From contig NZ_KI912266.1 of the NCBI RefSeq assembly GCF_000235425.2, positions 1,874,154 through 1,938,153 on the forward strand: a DNA stretch of 64,000 nucleotides, read 5' to 3'. This stretch comes from Pseudofrankia saprophytica (GTDB taxonomy: Bacteria > Actinomycetota > Actinomycetes > Frankiales > Frankiaceae). The stretch's first letter is position 1, and each line of letters begins with the position of its first letter. Below, one piece after another: positions 18,465-26,868 of the stretch. The notes under the pieces are model-generated. The model did no database searches, was not told the DNA's origin, and worked only from the letters and a program-made list of their open reading frames with translations. The position numbers and the translations under genes were made by a program.

Positions 18465-19453
18465 CGGGTTCCCTCGCTGGTCGCGGGCGCCGCGGTGTTG
18501 AACTCGACCGCGTCGCGGGTGATGTCCATGAACGCCTCCTCGAGGGAGGCAAGGCGTGGGGTGAGCTCGTACAGCGCGATCCCGTAGGCGCGGGCCAGCT
18601 CGCCGATCCGTTCCGACGGCAGGCCCGCCACCTCGATGGCGTCGGCCTCCGAGCCGGGTGCGGCCTCGAAACCACTGGCGGCCGCGGCGGAGCGCGCGCC
18701 GGCGAGGGCGGCCGAGTAGGTGACCGTCGCGCCCTCGCGGGCGGCCAGCTCGGCGAGCTCGCCCGCCTGCGGGGAGCGGACGTGCACCCGGTTGCCCGAG
18801 GCGCCGCGGACGAACTCCTCGACCGACGTCTCCTGGATGAGTCGGCCGCGGCCGACCACGATCAGGTTGGTCGCGGTCATCGCCATCTCGCTCATCAGGT
18901 GCGAGGAGAGCAGGATGGTGCGCCCCTCGGCGGCAAGGCCGCGCAGTAGGTCGCGGATCCAGCGGACGCCCTCCGGGTCGAGCCCGTTGACCGGCTCGTC
19001 GAGGACGAGCGTCCCGGGGTCGCCCAGCATCGCGGAGGCGATCCCCAGCCGCTGGCCCATGCCGAGCGAGAAGCCGCCGGCCCGCTTGCGAGCCACGTCC
19101 CGTAGCCCGACCAGGTCAATGACCTCGTCGACGCGGCCGCGCGGGATGCCGTGTGTGTGCGCCAGGGCGAGCAGATGGTCCTGGGCCGAGCGTCCCGTGT
19201 GGATCGCCCTGGATTCCAGCAGCGCGCCGACGTGGCGTGCTGGCGAGGCCAGGTCGCGGTAGCGGCGGCCGTCGACGAGCACCGTGCCCTGGGTCGGCCG
19301 GTCCAGGCCGAGAATCATTCGCATCGTCGTCGACTTGCCGGCGCCGTTCGGCCCAAGGAACCCGGTGACCACTCCGGGCCTGACCGTGAAGGAAAGGTCG
19401 TCTACGGCGACCTTCCTGCCGTAGCGCTTGGTGAGCCCGCGCGCCTCGATCAT
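18461..19453 (-). CDS. ABC exporter ATP-binding subunit
   Basis: 330 aa from ATG 19453. Walker A GPNGAGKST (34-42), signature FSLGMGQRLGIA, Walker B LVLDEPVNGLD and H-loop LLSSHLMSEM are complete. A C-terminal ~110-residue extension is typical of drug/lantibiotic exporter ATPases. Coupled to the permease by an ATGA overlap. Energises export of an unknown amphipathic compound. Confidence 0.92.
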   Translation of the reverse strand: MIEARGLTKRYGRKVAVDDLSFTVRPGVVTGFLGPNGAGKSTTMRMILGLDRPTQGTVLVDGRRYRDLASPARHVGALLESRAIHTGRSAQDHLLALAHTHGIPRGRVDEVIDLVGLRDVARKRAGGFSLGMGQRLGIASAMLGDPGTLVLDEPVNGLDPEGVRWIRDLLRGLAAEGRTILLSSHLMSEMAMTATNLIVVGRGRLIQETSVEEFVRGASGNRVHVRSPQAGELAELAAREGATVTYSAALAGARSAAAASGFEAAPGSEADAIEVAGLPSERIGELARAYGIALYELTPRLASLEEAFMDITRDAVEFNTAAPATSEGTR

Positions 19454-19952
19454 CGTCAACCTCGCGTCTGTCGTCAGGTACCGGCGGTGGTCGAGTCCCG
19501 GGTGGTCGACTGCCGGCTGGACAACCAGAACGTTAGGGATCTTCGGGCCCGCCGCCGACGCCCGCGCGGCCGATCTTTTCCGGCCGCGACGTACCGCTGA
19601 CGGCGTAGGCGTACGCCTTGAGAGGTACGAGGTACGTGGCCGGACTCGCGGCCCCCGCGTGGGCGAGCGGAAACGCGCGGCCTCCGAACGCGGCGTTCGA
19701 ACGCGGCTGCTCCGAACGCGGCTGCTCCGAACGCGGCTGTTCCGAACGCGGCGGCTCCGGGCATGAGCCCGTCGACCTCGGGCAGGCCGCGGTCCCGCGA
19801 GTCCGGGATAGTGTTGCGGGACCAGCAGCGACAGCCGGAGGAGGTGAGACCCATCAACGCCAGAAAAGGCTTGGTGCGTTCGCCTCGCGGCCACGCTGTT
19901 CGTCAGTAGCGGTGGCCGCGCGAGCGCCCTTCGGTGCTCCGAAAGGCTTCTG
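19454..19952. other. Divergent intergenic region with a 15-bp repeat array
   Basis: About 500 bases between the leftward ABC operon and the rightward methyltransferase gene. The only clear structure is the tandem array at 19685-19757. The last bases (GAAAGG) are the methyltransferase SD. No gene is supported. Confidence 0.45.
19685..19757. repeat. 15-bp tandem repeat array
   Basis: Four full units of CGAACGCGGCTGCTC with minor changes (19698-19757), preceded by a 13-base degenerate unit. Lies in the intergenic region shared by the ABC exporter and methyltransferase genes. May bind a regulator or be a slippage product. Confidence 0.75.
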
Positions 19953-20867
19953 ATGTCGCTTTCTCCCGCCCGTGGCGTGAGCTCGTCGAATGACGACTCA
20001 TCCGTCGACAACCGCGCATCCGCCGATGAGACAGTCACAACGTCTGGCATTGTCGAGACACTGCGAGCCGCCGGCTGCGTCTTCGCGGAGGACGAGGCCG
20101 CGCTGCTCCTCACGTCCGCCGACGGGCCGGCCGATCTGGCCGACATGGTCGCCCGGCGGACCGCCGGCATCCCGCTCGAGCACATTCTCGGGTGGGCCGA
20201 GTTCTGTGGGCACCGGATCGCCGTCGAGGACGGCGTCTTCGTTCCGCGCCATCGCACCGAGTTTCTCGTCGAACTGGCGACCGGCCTCGCCAGGCAGGCC
20301 GCGGCGGCCCACCTCGCGCGGGCGGTAGGCCCGGCGGCCGACCTCGCGCGCGCGGTCGTCGTCGACCTTTGCTGCGGCTCGGGCGCCCTTGGCCTCGTCG
20401 TCGCCCGCCTCGCCGCCCAGGTCGAGCTGTACGCCGCCGACATCGATCCGGCGGCGGCGCGCTGCGCCCGCCGCAACGTCGCGCTCGCCGGCGGCCAGGT
20501 CTTTGAGGGCGATCTCTATGACCCGCTGCCGGCCGACCTGCGGGGACGCGTCGACGTCCTGATCGCCAACGCGCCGTACGTGCCCACCGAGGAAATCGCG
20601 CTGATGCCACCGGAGGCGCGGGAGTACGAGCCACTCGTCGCGCTGGACGGCGGTCCGGACGGGCTCGACGTCCTGCGGCGGGTCATCGCCGGCGCGAGCG
20701 CCTGGCTCGCCTCGGGCGGCCACCTGCTCGTCGAGACCAGCATCAGCCAGGCACCCGTGCTGGCTGGCGTCGCCGGCCGTCATGGCCTGACGGCACGCGT
20801 CGAAGGCTCCGACGACTACGAAGCGACCGTCCTCATCGTGACCAGACCCGGCGCGGCCGGCCGATAG
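19953..20867 (+). CDS. PrmC-related N5-glutamine methyltransferase
   Basis: 304 aa from ATG 19953 with a good SD (GAAAGG). An N-terminal helical domain (GIPLEHILGWAEFCGHRI) precedes an SAM-binding Rossmann fold (VVDLCCGSGALG). The catalytic NPPY motif of PrmC/HemK is NAPY here (IANAPYVP), as in the PrmC-related side group. It may modify a protein glutamine, but not necessarily release factors. A second, canonical PrmC is expected elsewhere. Monocistronic as far as can be seen. Confidence 0.85.
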   Translation: MSLSPARGVSSSNDDSSVDNRASADETVTTSGIVETLRAAGCVFAEDEAALLLTSADGPADLADMVARRTAGIPLEHILGWAEFCGHRIAVEDGVFVPRHRTEFLVELATGLARQAAAAHLARAVGPAADLARAVVVDLCCGSGALGLVVARLAAQVELYAADIDPAAARCARRNVALAGGQVFEGDLYDPLPADLRGRVDVLIANAPYVPTEEIALMPPEAREYEPLVALDGGPDGLDVLRRVIAGASAWLASGGHLLVETSISQAPVLAGVAGRHGLTARVEGSDDYEATVLIVTRPGAAGR

Positions 20868-21033
20868 CCGCCACCTCCCGCGACGAGGCGTCGGGACGTG
20901 AAATCAGCTGCGAGGCGGCCGGGCTGGGACGGGTTCGTGGCATGAGCCCTGGCCGAGACCGTGCAACAGGGCGGGCGGCTGGCGCGTGTCTGGGGGTGAG
21001 ACCTCCAGGAGGCCACCATGACGAGTAGATCCG

Positions 21034-21696
21034 ATGACGAGTGACGCGGACGAGTTCGCGGCGTTCGTCGCCGAGCACGGCGACGGGCTGCTCCGGTTCG
21101 CCCGGTCGATGACCGGGGACCGGCACCGCGCCGAGGACCTGGTCCAGTCGGCGTTGACCAGGACGTATGCCCGCTGGCCCAGCGCGCGCCGCCGCGATCC
21201 ACTGGCCTATGTCCGGCGCGCGATGGTGAACGGCCGAATCAGTGGGTGGCGGCGCCGGTCGTCGTCCGACGTCGTCGGTGCCGTACCCGACCGGCCGGCG
21301 CCGGATCGGCCCGAGGACGACGTGGTCGAGCGCCTCCGGATGCGTTCGGCGCTGGCCGCCCTGCCCACCCGGCAACGGGCGGTGCTGGTCCTGCGCTATC
21401 TCCTGGACGCGCCGGACGGCGAGATCGCCGCGGCCCTGGGCACGAGCGAGGCGACGGTGCGCAGCCAGGCCCATCGCGGCCTCGCCAAGCTGCGCACCCA
21501 CCTGGGCGACCCGCCGCGGGCCGAACTCGCGGGCGGATCCACCACCGCCACGTCCGACACCGCCAGGTCGGCTGCCGCCACCTCGACCGCCGCCGGATCC
21601 GCTGGAGAGACCCGGTTGTCAGAAACCCGATTGTCGGCGGCCCGCGACCGGGCGCCGGCACCTCATCCCCTTCGTATTCCGTACGAACCCATCTGA
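21034..21696 (+). CDS. SigE-family ECF RNA polymerase sigma factor
   Basis: 220 aa from the ATG at 21034. Region 2 (FARSMTGDRHRAEDLVQSALTR) and region 4 (LPTRQRAVLVLRYLLD, GTSEATVRSQAHRGLAKL) are typical of the actinobacterial SigE-type ECF group. The last ~50 residues are low-complexity. A strong AGGAGG at 21007-21012 is placed for an out-of-frame ATG at 21018, not for this start. The membrane protein gene 15 bases downstream is probably its regulator. Confidence 0.88.
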   Translation: MTSDADEFAAFVAEHGDGLLRFARSMTGDRHRAEDLVQSALTRTYARWPSARRRDPLAYVRRAMVNGRISGWRRRSSSDVVGAVPDRPAPDRPEDDVVERLRMRSALAALPTRQRAVLVLRYLLDAPDGEIAAALGTSEATVRSQAHRGLAKLRTHLGDPPRAELAGGSTTATSDTARSAAATSTAAGSAGETRLSETRLSAARDRAPAPHPLRIPYEPI

Positions 21697-21711
21697 CCGA
21701 GGACGGACCGC

Positions 21712-22734
21712 GTGCTAGCTCCAACCGAAGAGGCGACCGTGCGCGCCCTGCGCGCCGCGCTCGCGGACGACGACCTCGGCGCCGCCGACCCGGCGGCGCT
21801 CACCAGGCTCACCGCCCGGGCGGTGCGGCACGGACGCACGATGCGGTTCCGGCGGCGCGCGGGGGTCGCGGCGCTGCCGATCGGCGTGGCCGCCGCGGTG
21901 GGCGCGACGGTGTTGGCACCGGGCGGCGGTGCCGGCGGCCCGGTGGTTGGCCCGGCTCCGTCGTCGACCGCCGCCGAGACGCCCCCGGCCGGTCTGGGGG
22001 GCGGCGGGTCGGCCACGGATCTGTTCCTCGCGGCCAGCGTGCGGCGGCTGAGCTCGCCGGCGGGCGACGGGCCGGTGTTCTGGTGTCGCGAGATCTACCA
22101 GGCTCACGTCGTCCCGGCACCTGGCGGTCAGGCCCAGGAGAATCGCGCGGAGCAGTACTGGGCGCGGTCGGATGACGGGAAGCTGCGGGTCGTACTGACC
22201 ACCGACGGGAAGACCAAAACTCACGACCTCACCGGCCTGGACGCCAAGTACGCCCTCACAGGCCTCTACAAGGCCGGGTACGAGCGCAACGGTCCCGAGG
22301 GTATGGCGGACTTCGTCCGGCTCTACACGAAGGCTGAGATCCGCGCGCTTCCGGCCGATCCCGGGAAGCTCGCCGCGATCATGGACGACGGGCTGGCTTC
22401 CGACGTGCCGGAGGCCGCTCGGGGCGCCAACCGGTTGGGCGTGGTCGTCAGCCTGATGCAGACCCCGGCGACGCCCGAGGTGCAGGCGGCCGCCTTCAAG
22501 GTGCTCGCTCAGACGCCTGGCATCACGGTGGTCGGCGCCGCGACCGACCCACTCGGACGGGTCGGAACCGCGTTCGACGCGACGCTGCCGCCCGACATGG
22601 GCGCGACCACCGCCCGCCTGATCCTCGCCGACGACGGCAAGGTGCTGAGCCTCCGGACCGACGACGTGGCCGGCGGCTCGTGGCAGTGGACGGCGTACGT
22701 CGACTGTGGCTACCGCGACGACCTCGGGCCGTGA
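21712..22734 (+). CDS. Membrane-anchored partner of the sigma factor (CU044_5270-like)
   Basis: 340 aa from GTG 21712, 15 bases after the sigma gene. Cytoplasmic ~50 residues, one membrane helix at ~50-70 (AGVAALPIGVAAAVGATVL), then an exported domain with two Cys (FWCREIYQ and YVDCGYRD) that could form a disulphide. This layout and gene pairing are usual for SigE-type loci in Streptomyces and Frankia, where the partner is annotated CU044_5270 family. Anti-sigma activity is inferred from position only. Confidence 0.75.
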   Translation: MLAPTEEATVRALRAALADDDLGAADPAALTRLTARAVRHGRTMRFRRRAGVAALPIGVAAAVGATVLAPGGGAGGPVVGPAPSSTAAETPPAGLGGGGSATDLFLAASVRRLSSPAGDGPVFWCREIYQAHVVPAPGGQAQENRAEQYWARSDDGKLRVVLTTDGKTKTHDLTGLDAKYALTGLYKAGYERNGPEGMADFVRLYTKAEIRALPADPGKLAAIMDDGLASDVPEAARGANRLGVVVSLMQTPATPEVQAAAFKVLAQTPGITVVGAATDPLGRVGTAFDATLPPDMGATTARLILADDGKVLSLRTDDVAGGSWQWTAYVDCGYRDDLGP

Positions 22735-22876
22735 CATCAGACGGTCGCCCGGCGCGATCCGGGCGACCGTCGCCCCAGCGAGCCGTGGCGACGGCCTTTC
22801 GAGGGACGTGACCGGGACGTGATGTCGAACCCGACGGCTTGACCGGGAACGCCGCTGGTGGGTTGTATCGGCCACC

Positions 22877-23761
22877 GTGGCATGGCGTACGCGCGGTACA
22901 TCGGTTCCGCTCGTACCGGTGCCGCCTTCTGAGCTCGCCACCGGTGGTCACCCCGCCGAAAGAGGCCAAGATCAGCACGATGCGGATGGCATCCGGCTGG
23001 CCGGTGTTACCCGCCGCTACGGCGACGTCGTCGCGGTCGAGCGGGTGGATCTGGCCGTCGCGCGCGGACGGCGGCTCGCGGTCGTCGGGCCGAGCGGCTG
23101 CGGGAAGTCCACGCTCCTCGGGCTGATCAGCGGGCTGGACGAGCCGGACGAGGGCGTCGTCGACGTGCTCGGCGCCACCGGACCCGCCGGTCGGCTCGCC
23201 CGATGTGCCCTGATGCCGCAACGCGACCTGCTGCTGCCCTGGCGGTCGGCGCTGGCCAACGCCGCGGTGTCGTTGGAGAACCGGGGAATGTCCCGCCGGG
23301 CGGCGCGAGCGGCGGTGCGGCCGCTGTTCGCCCGGTTCGGGCTGGCTGGGTTCGAGGATCATCGCCCTCGCCAGCTTTCCGGTGGCATGCGCCAGCGGGT
23401 GGCGTTCCTGCGCACCTTCGTCGCGGACAAGGAGATCCTGCTGCTGGACGAGCCGTTCGGCGCGCTCGACGCGATCACCCGCGCGGAGGCGCAGGACTGG
23501 CTGCGCTCCACCCTGGACGCCGAGCCGCGTACGGCCGTGCTGGTCACCCACGATGTGGAGGAGGCGCTGCTGCTTGGTCACGAGGTGGTCGTCCTGACGG
23601 GCCGCCCCGGCCGGGTGGCGGCTCGCCTGGCCGTCGATCTTCCCCCGGCCGGCTCCCGCCGCGAGCTGCTCGCGAGCGCCGAGTTCGTCGGGCTGCGCGA
23701 CGCGGTCCTCGCCGCGCTGGAGCGGCCGCCGTCGACATCGACCGAGCAGGTGCGCTCGTGA
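22877..23761 (+). CDS. ABC transporter ATP-binding protein (ThiZ/SsuB-like)
   Basis: 294 aa if it starts at GTG 22877; a GTG at 22919 is possible and recognisable domain sequence begins only near ADGIRLAGVTRRYG. Walker [11 protein letters not shown]-loop LMPQRDLLLPWRS, signature LSGGMRQRVAF, Walker B LLLDEPFGALD and THDVEEAL are intact. Belongs to the nitrate/sulfonate/pyrimidine importer group. Overlaps the permease start (GTGA). First gene of a three-gene uptake operon. Confidence 0.88.
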   Translation: MAWRTRGTSVPLVPVPPSELATGGHPAERGQDQHDADGIRLAGVTRRYGDVVAVERVDLAVARGRRLAVVGPSGCGKSTLLGLISGLDEPDEGVVDVLGATGPAGRLARCALMPQRDLLLPWRSALANAAVSLENRGMSRRAARAAVRPLFARFGLAGFEDHRPRQLSGGMRQRVAFLRTFVADKEILLLDEPFGALDAITRAEAQDWLRSTLDAEPRTAVLVTHDVEEALLLGHEVVVLTGRPGRVAARLAVDLPPAGSRRELLASAEFVGLRDAVLAALERPPSTSTEQVRS

Positions 23762-24573
23762 CGCCGCGCCCGGCTTCCCGGCGCGGTGCCCAGGGCCTTG
23801 GTGGATGGGGCCTTCGGCGATGGGGGCCGCCCGCGGTGGTGCTCGTCGCGGTCGTCGCCGCGTGGGAGCTGGCGACGGCCGTCCTCGGCGTCGAGGACTA
23901 CATCCTGCCCGCGCCGAGTGCCGTGGCCCGTGCGCTGGTGCATCGTTGGGACTCGACGCTGGCGAGCGCCACCTGGGTGACGCTGACCGAGGTGGTGGCG
24001 GGTTTCGCGATCGCGGTCGGCGCCGGGCTGTTCATCGCCTGCGGGTTGCATTTCTCGCGGATCGCCCGGTCGGCGCTCTACCCTTGGCTGATCGGCTCGC
24101 AGACCGTGCCCGTGGTGGTGATCGCGCCGGTTCTGGCGATCATCTTCGGTTACTCGCTGACGCCGAAGCTCATCCTGGTGGCACTGCTCTGTTTCTTCCC
24201 GATCGTCGTGGGCACGCTCGACGGTCTGTCGGCCGTCGACGCCGACCTCAGGCGGACGATGCTCACCCTCTACGGCACGCGCTGGTCGATCTTTCGGCGG
24301 GTCGAGTTTCCCGCGGCACTTCCGTCGATGTTCACGGGGCTGCGGCTGTCCGCCGCGTATGCCTCGACGGCGGCGGTGTTCGGCGAGTACTCAGGCTCGT
24401 CCGACGGTCTCGGGCACGTGATGCGCCAGGCCGTTCCACAACTGCAGAGCGCGCTGGTCTTCGCTGCGATCGCCCTGCTGTCCGCCATGTCCATCGCCTT
24501 GTTCGTTCTGGTCACTGCCTTGGAGAGGGCACTGGTCGGCTGGGCTCACGAAGGGAAGAGCACCAACAGATGA
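23758..24573 (+). CDS. ABC transporter permease (ThiX/SsuC-like)
   Basis: 271 aa from GTG 23758. About six membrane helices with the binding-protein-dependent EAA loop (YGTRWSIFRRVEFPAALP). Fits the permease of ThiXYZ/SsuABC-type importers. Overlaps the ATPase gene before and the binding-protein gene after by 4 bases each, so all three proteins are made from one coupled message. Confidence 0.9.
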   Translation: MTPRPASRRGAQGLGGWGLRRWGPPAVVLVAVVAAWELATAVLGVEDYILPAPSAVARALVHRWDSTLASATWVTLTEVVAGFAIAVGAGLFIACGLHFSRIARSALYPWLIGSQTVPVVVIAPVLAIIFGYSLTPKLILVALLCFFPIVVGTLDGLSAVDADLRRTMLTLYGTRWSIFRRVEFPAALPSMFTGLRLSAAYASTAAVFGEYSGSSDGLGHVMRQAVPQLQSALVFAAIALLSAMSIALFVLVTALERALVGWAHEGKSTNR

Positions 24574-25610
24574 GGGCTCACCGATCGACGTTCGGTCTCG
24601 GCGGCGGTGCTGGCTGCGCGCTGATGGCGGGAGTACTGGTCCTGTCCGCGTGCGGCGGCGGGAATCACGACGCGAACGGGGCATCCGCCGGCGGCGAGAA
24701 GACCCGGAAGACCACGGTCCTGCTGGACTGGGATCCCAACCCGGACCACGTCGCGCTCTACACGGCCCGCGACGCCGGCTACTTCAAGGCCGCCGGGCTC
24801 GACGTCACCCTGCAGCCGCCGTCCGACCCGTCGGACCCCACGAAGCTGGTCAGCACCGGCAGGATCGACCTGGGCATCTCCTACGAGCCGGAGACCGTGA
24901 TCGCCGGTTCACAGGGCCTGGACGTGGTCGCCGTCGGGGCTCTGGTGCCCACCGCCCTGACCTCGGTCATGGCCACGGGCAAATCCCGGGTGCACGCCAT
25001 CGCGGACCTCGCCGGCGCGAAGGTCGCCACCGCGGGCCTCGTCACCCAGGACGCGTTCCTGAAGACGATTCTCGCCAGCAACCACGTCGACGAAGGCTCC
25101 GTGACGAAGGTCGACGTCGGCCAGGACCTGCTCGCCGCGATGGTGACCGGCAACGTCGACGCGACCCTCGGCGGGTTCCGCAACGTCGAGGCCGTCCAGC
25201 TGGCGGCCGAGGGCCTGAACCCGACGGTCATCCCGGTGACCGAGGCCGGCGTGCCGGACTACGCCGAGCTCGTCGTCATCGCCCAGGCCAGCCGGCTGAA
25301 GAGCGATCCCGCCTACCAGAAGCTGGTACGCGACTTCCTCGGCGCGCTGGCCCGAGGCAACGCCGCCGTCCTGGCCGACCCGGCGAGCGCCGCGAAGACG
25401 ATCGCCACGGTGGCCGAGGGATACGACCCCGCGGTGCTGCCGAAGATGGTCGACGCGACCGTGCCGCTGCTGCGCAACCCCGCCGGCTTCGGCCGCCAGG
25501 ACACCGCTGCCTGGCAGTCGTTCGCCGACTGGATGTCCGCCGGGCATCTCATCGACAGGCCCGTGAAGGCCGCCGACGTCGTCACCAACGCCTATCTCCC
25601 CGCCAGCTGA
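24570..25610 (+). CDS. Substrate-binding lipoprotein, NMT1/THI5-like (ThiY type)
   Basis: 346 aa. Signal peptide with lipobox LSAC near residue 29, so anchored outside the membrane. Mature start LLDWDPNPDHVALYTARDAGYFKAAGLDV is the typical opening of ThiY/NMT1 proteins that bind formylaminopyrimidine thiamine precursors, with a late ALARGN helix region. Thiamine-pyrimidine uptake is the best call; a related aromatic or riboflavin-like ligand is possible. No THI-box (TPP riboswitch) motif is visible upstream of the operon. Confidence 0.85.
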   Translation: MRAHRSTFGLGGGAGCALMAGVLVLSACGGGNHDANGASAGGEKTRKTTVLLDWDPNPDHVALYTARDAGYFKAAGLDVTLQPPSDPSDPTKLVSTGRIDLGISYEPETVIAGSQGLDVVAVGALVPTALTSVMATGKSRVHAIADLAGAKVATAGLVTQDAFLKTILASNHVDEGSVTKVDVGQDLLAAMVTGNVDATLGGFRNVEAVQLAAEGLNPTVIPVTEAGVPDYAELVVIAQASRLKSDPAYQKLVRDFLGALARGNAAVLADPASAAKTIATVAEGYDPAVLPKMVDATVPLLRNPAGFGRQDTAAWQSFADWMSAGHLIDRPVKAADVVTNAYLPAS

Positions 25611-25656
25611 CCGGGGCCCGGGGGCGCGTGGTGGCCGGCGGCCCGCTGGCTCGAGG

Positions 25657-25938
25657 CTATCTTCCGTTCCCGGTGCACCGAGGGTCGTTCGGCGCGATCG
25701 CGACCGAGCCGTAGGCGGCGTCCGAGTGGTAGACGACGTACACCATGTTCGGCCCGTCGCACTTCGCGGACACGTTGCTAAAACCGTCCGGCATGTTGAT
25801 GACCCGGGCCGGCTTGTCGTCGTGGCTGGCCACGGGCGCGTCCCGCCCCGGTTCCCGGGTCTTCTGCGAACAACCCGTCGCCGTGACGGCGATCGTCGCC
25901 GCGGCGAGCGGGAGCGCGACAGCCAGGCGAATCTTCAT
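25657..25938 (-). CDS. Small lipoprotein of unknown function
   Basis: 93 aa from ATG 25938, which has GGAGGGG at good spacing; an upstream in-frame start at 25953 would sit on top of that SD. Basic N-terminus, hydrophobic core and lipobox TATGC mark a lipoprotein. The mature ~65 residues contain KCDGPNMVYVVYH and end near DPRCTGN, two Cys that may pair. No family function known. Converges with the thi-like operon. Confidence 0.75.
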   Translation of the reverse strand: MKIRLAVALPLAAATIAVTATGCSQKTREPGRDAPVASHDDKPARVINMPDGFSNVSAKCDGPNMVYVVYHSDAAYGSVAIAPNDPRCTGNGR

Positions 25939-26062
25939 GCTGTTCCCCTCCACTGACTGCCCGTCGGTCGGGTCATCGTGGAGCGCGGCCGGGAGTCTGT
26001 GACCCCTTTTGTCTGGTTCTTGTCAACCGCGTGGTGGCCGGAGGGCTGCCGAGGTGCGGGGA

Positions 26063-26713
26063 TCAGGCCGGTTGGGGGTTTTCGTAGGGGCCCAGGACCA
26101 GCCGGGCGACGTCCTCCAGCTGGCGGACGAGGTCGGGGAAGGTGAGGCGGCCGGCCGTCCAGGCACCGAGCCCGGAGGCCAGGGTGGCGTTCAGGGCGAT
26201 TATGGCGGGCCTGGCGACGTCGGGTGGCACGTCGTCCATGAGAGCGGTGAGGACGGTGCGGTTGTCGTCGCCGAGGCCGGCCAGCTCCTCGCTCGCGAAC
26301 GGGTCGCTGGAGCCTTCCACATGGGTGACGAGGCGGGCGAAGTTCGGATGCCGCTGGAAGGCCCGCAGCTCGCGGTGCAGGAACGCGGTGACGCGCGTGC
26401 AGGGGCCGGCCGGCGGGGTGCCGCTGTTGCCGCCGCGGGACTGGTCGCGGGAGACCTCGGCGCGTACCCGGTCGGTGAGCCGGCGCTGCCAGTCGGCCCA
26501 GGCGGCGGCGAGCAGATGATCCTTCGAGGAGAAGTAGCGATAGGCCGTACCGAGCGCGACCCCGGAGCGCTCGGCGACGTCCCGCATCTGCAACTGGTCC
26601 GGGGGCACCTGGTCGATCATCTCGATGACCGCGTCCGTGAGCCGACGCCGGCGGGCCAGCTGCGCCGGCGTCATCGTGCTGACCGGCTGCGGCAGGGTTT
26701 CCTCTTTCGCCAC
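26063..26713 (-). CDS. TetR-family transcriptional regulator
   Basis: 216 aa. N-terminal HTH at ~30-75 (LQMRDVAERSGVALGTAYRYFSSKDHLL) is classic TetR; the C-terminal ligand domain is unassigned. It lies downstream of, and on the same strand as, the acyl-CoA dehydrogenase and amidohydrolase genes. Two candidate operators sit upstream of it, one of which recurs upstream of the amidohydrolase gene, so it probably represses itself and this catabolic cluster in response to a CoA thioester or precursor. Confidence 0.9.
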   Translation of the reverse strand: MAKEETLPQPVSTMTPAQLARRRRLTDAVIEMIDQVPPDQLQMRDVAERSGVALGTAYRYFSSKDHLLAAAWADWQRRLTDRVRAEVSRDQSRGGNSGTPPAGPCTRVTAFLHRELRAFQRHPNFARLVTHVEGSSDPFASEELAGLGDDNRTVLTALMDDVPPDVARPAIIALNATLASGLGAWTAGRLTFPDLVRQLEDVARLVLGPYENPQPA

Positions 26714-26794
26714 CTTTCCAGGCTACCTGGAAGCGGGTTTCATTTCGTATACCATTGGTGATCTTCGTCTACGCACCTGGCCTTGCTGCAAAGT

Positions 26795-26812
26795 TGTGAG
26801 GCCAGCCTCACA
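26795..26812. promoter_or_regulatory. Palindromic operator candidate upstream of TetR gene
   Basis: TGTGAGGC-CA-GCCTCACA, perfect 8-bp arms, 82 bases upstream of the TetR start and downstream of the acyl-CoA dehydrogenase stop. May also act as a terminator of the dehydrogenase transcript. Confidence 0.4.
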
Positions 26813-26831
26813 GTTGAAATTCCGTTCTACT
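26812..26831. promoter_or_regulatory. TTCTAC-type operator candidate, copy 1
   Basis: AGTTGAA-N6-TTCTACT, 6 of 7 arm positions paired. The same spacing and half-site occur at 30110-30129. Likely site for the adjacent TetR protein, about 100 bases from its start codon. Confidence 0.5.
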
Positions 26832-26868
26832 GCGAGGATGGCTGTCGTGGTCGGCCGGCCGGCCCCGG

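Noticed and set aside
22735-22876. TPP riboswitch before the thi-like transporter operon
   Set aside because: A CTGAGC stretch exists nearby, but the conserved CUGAGA and the downstream THI-box halves are absent.
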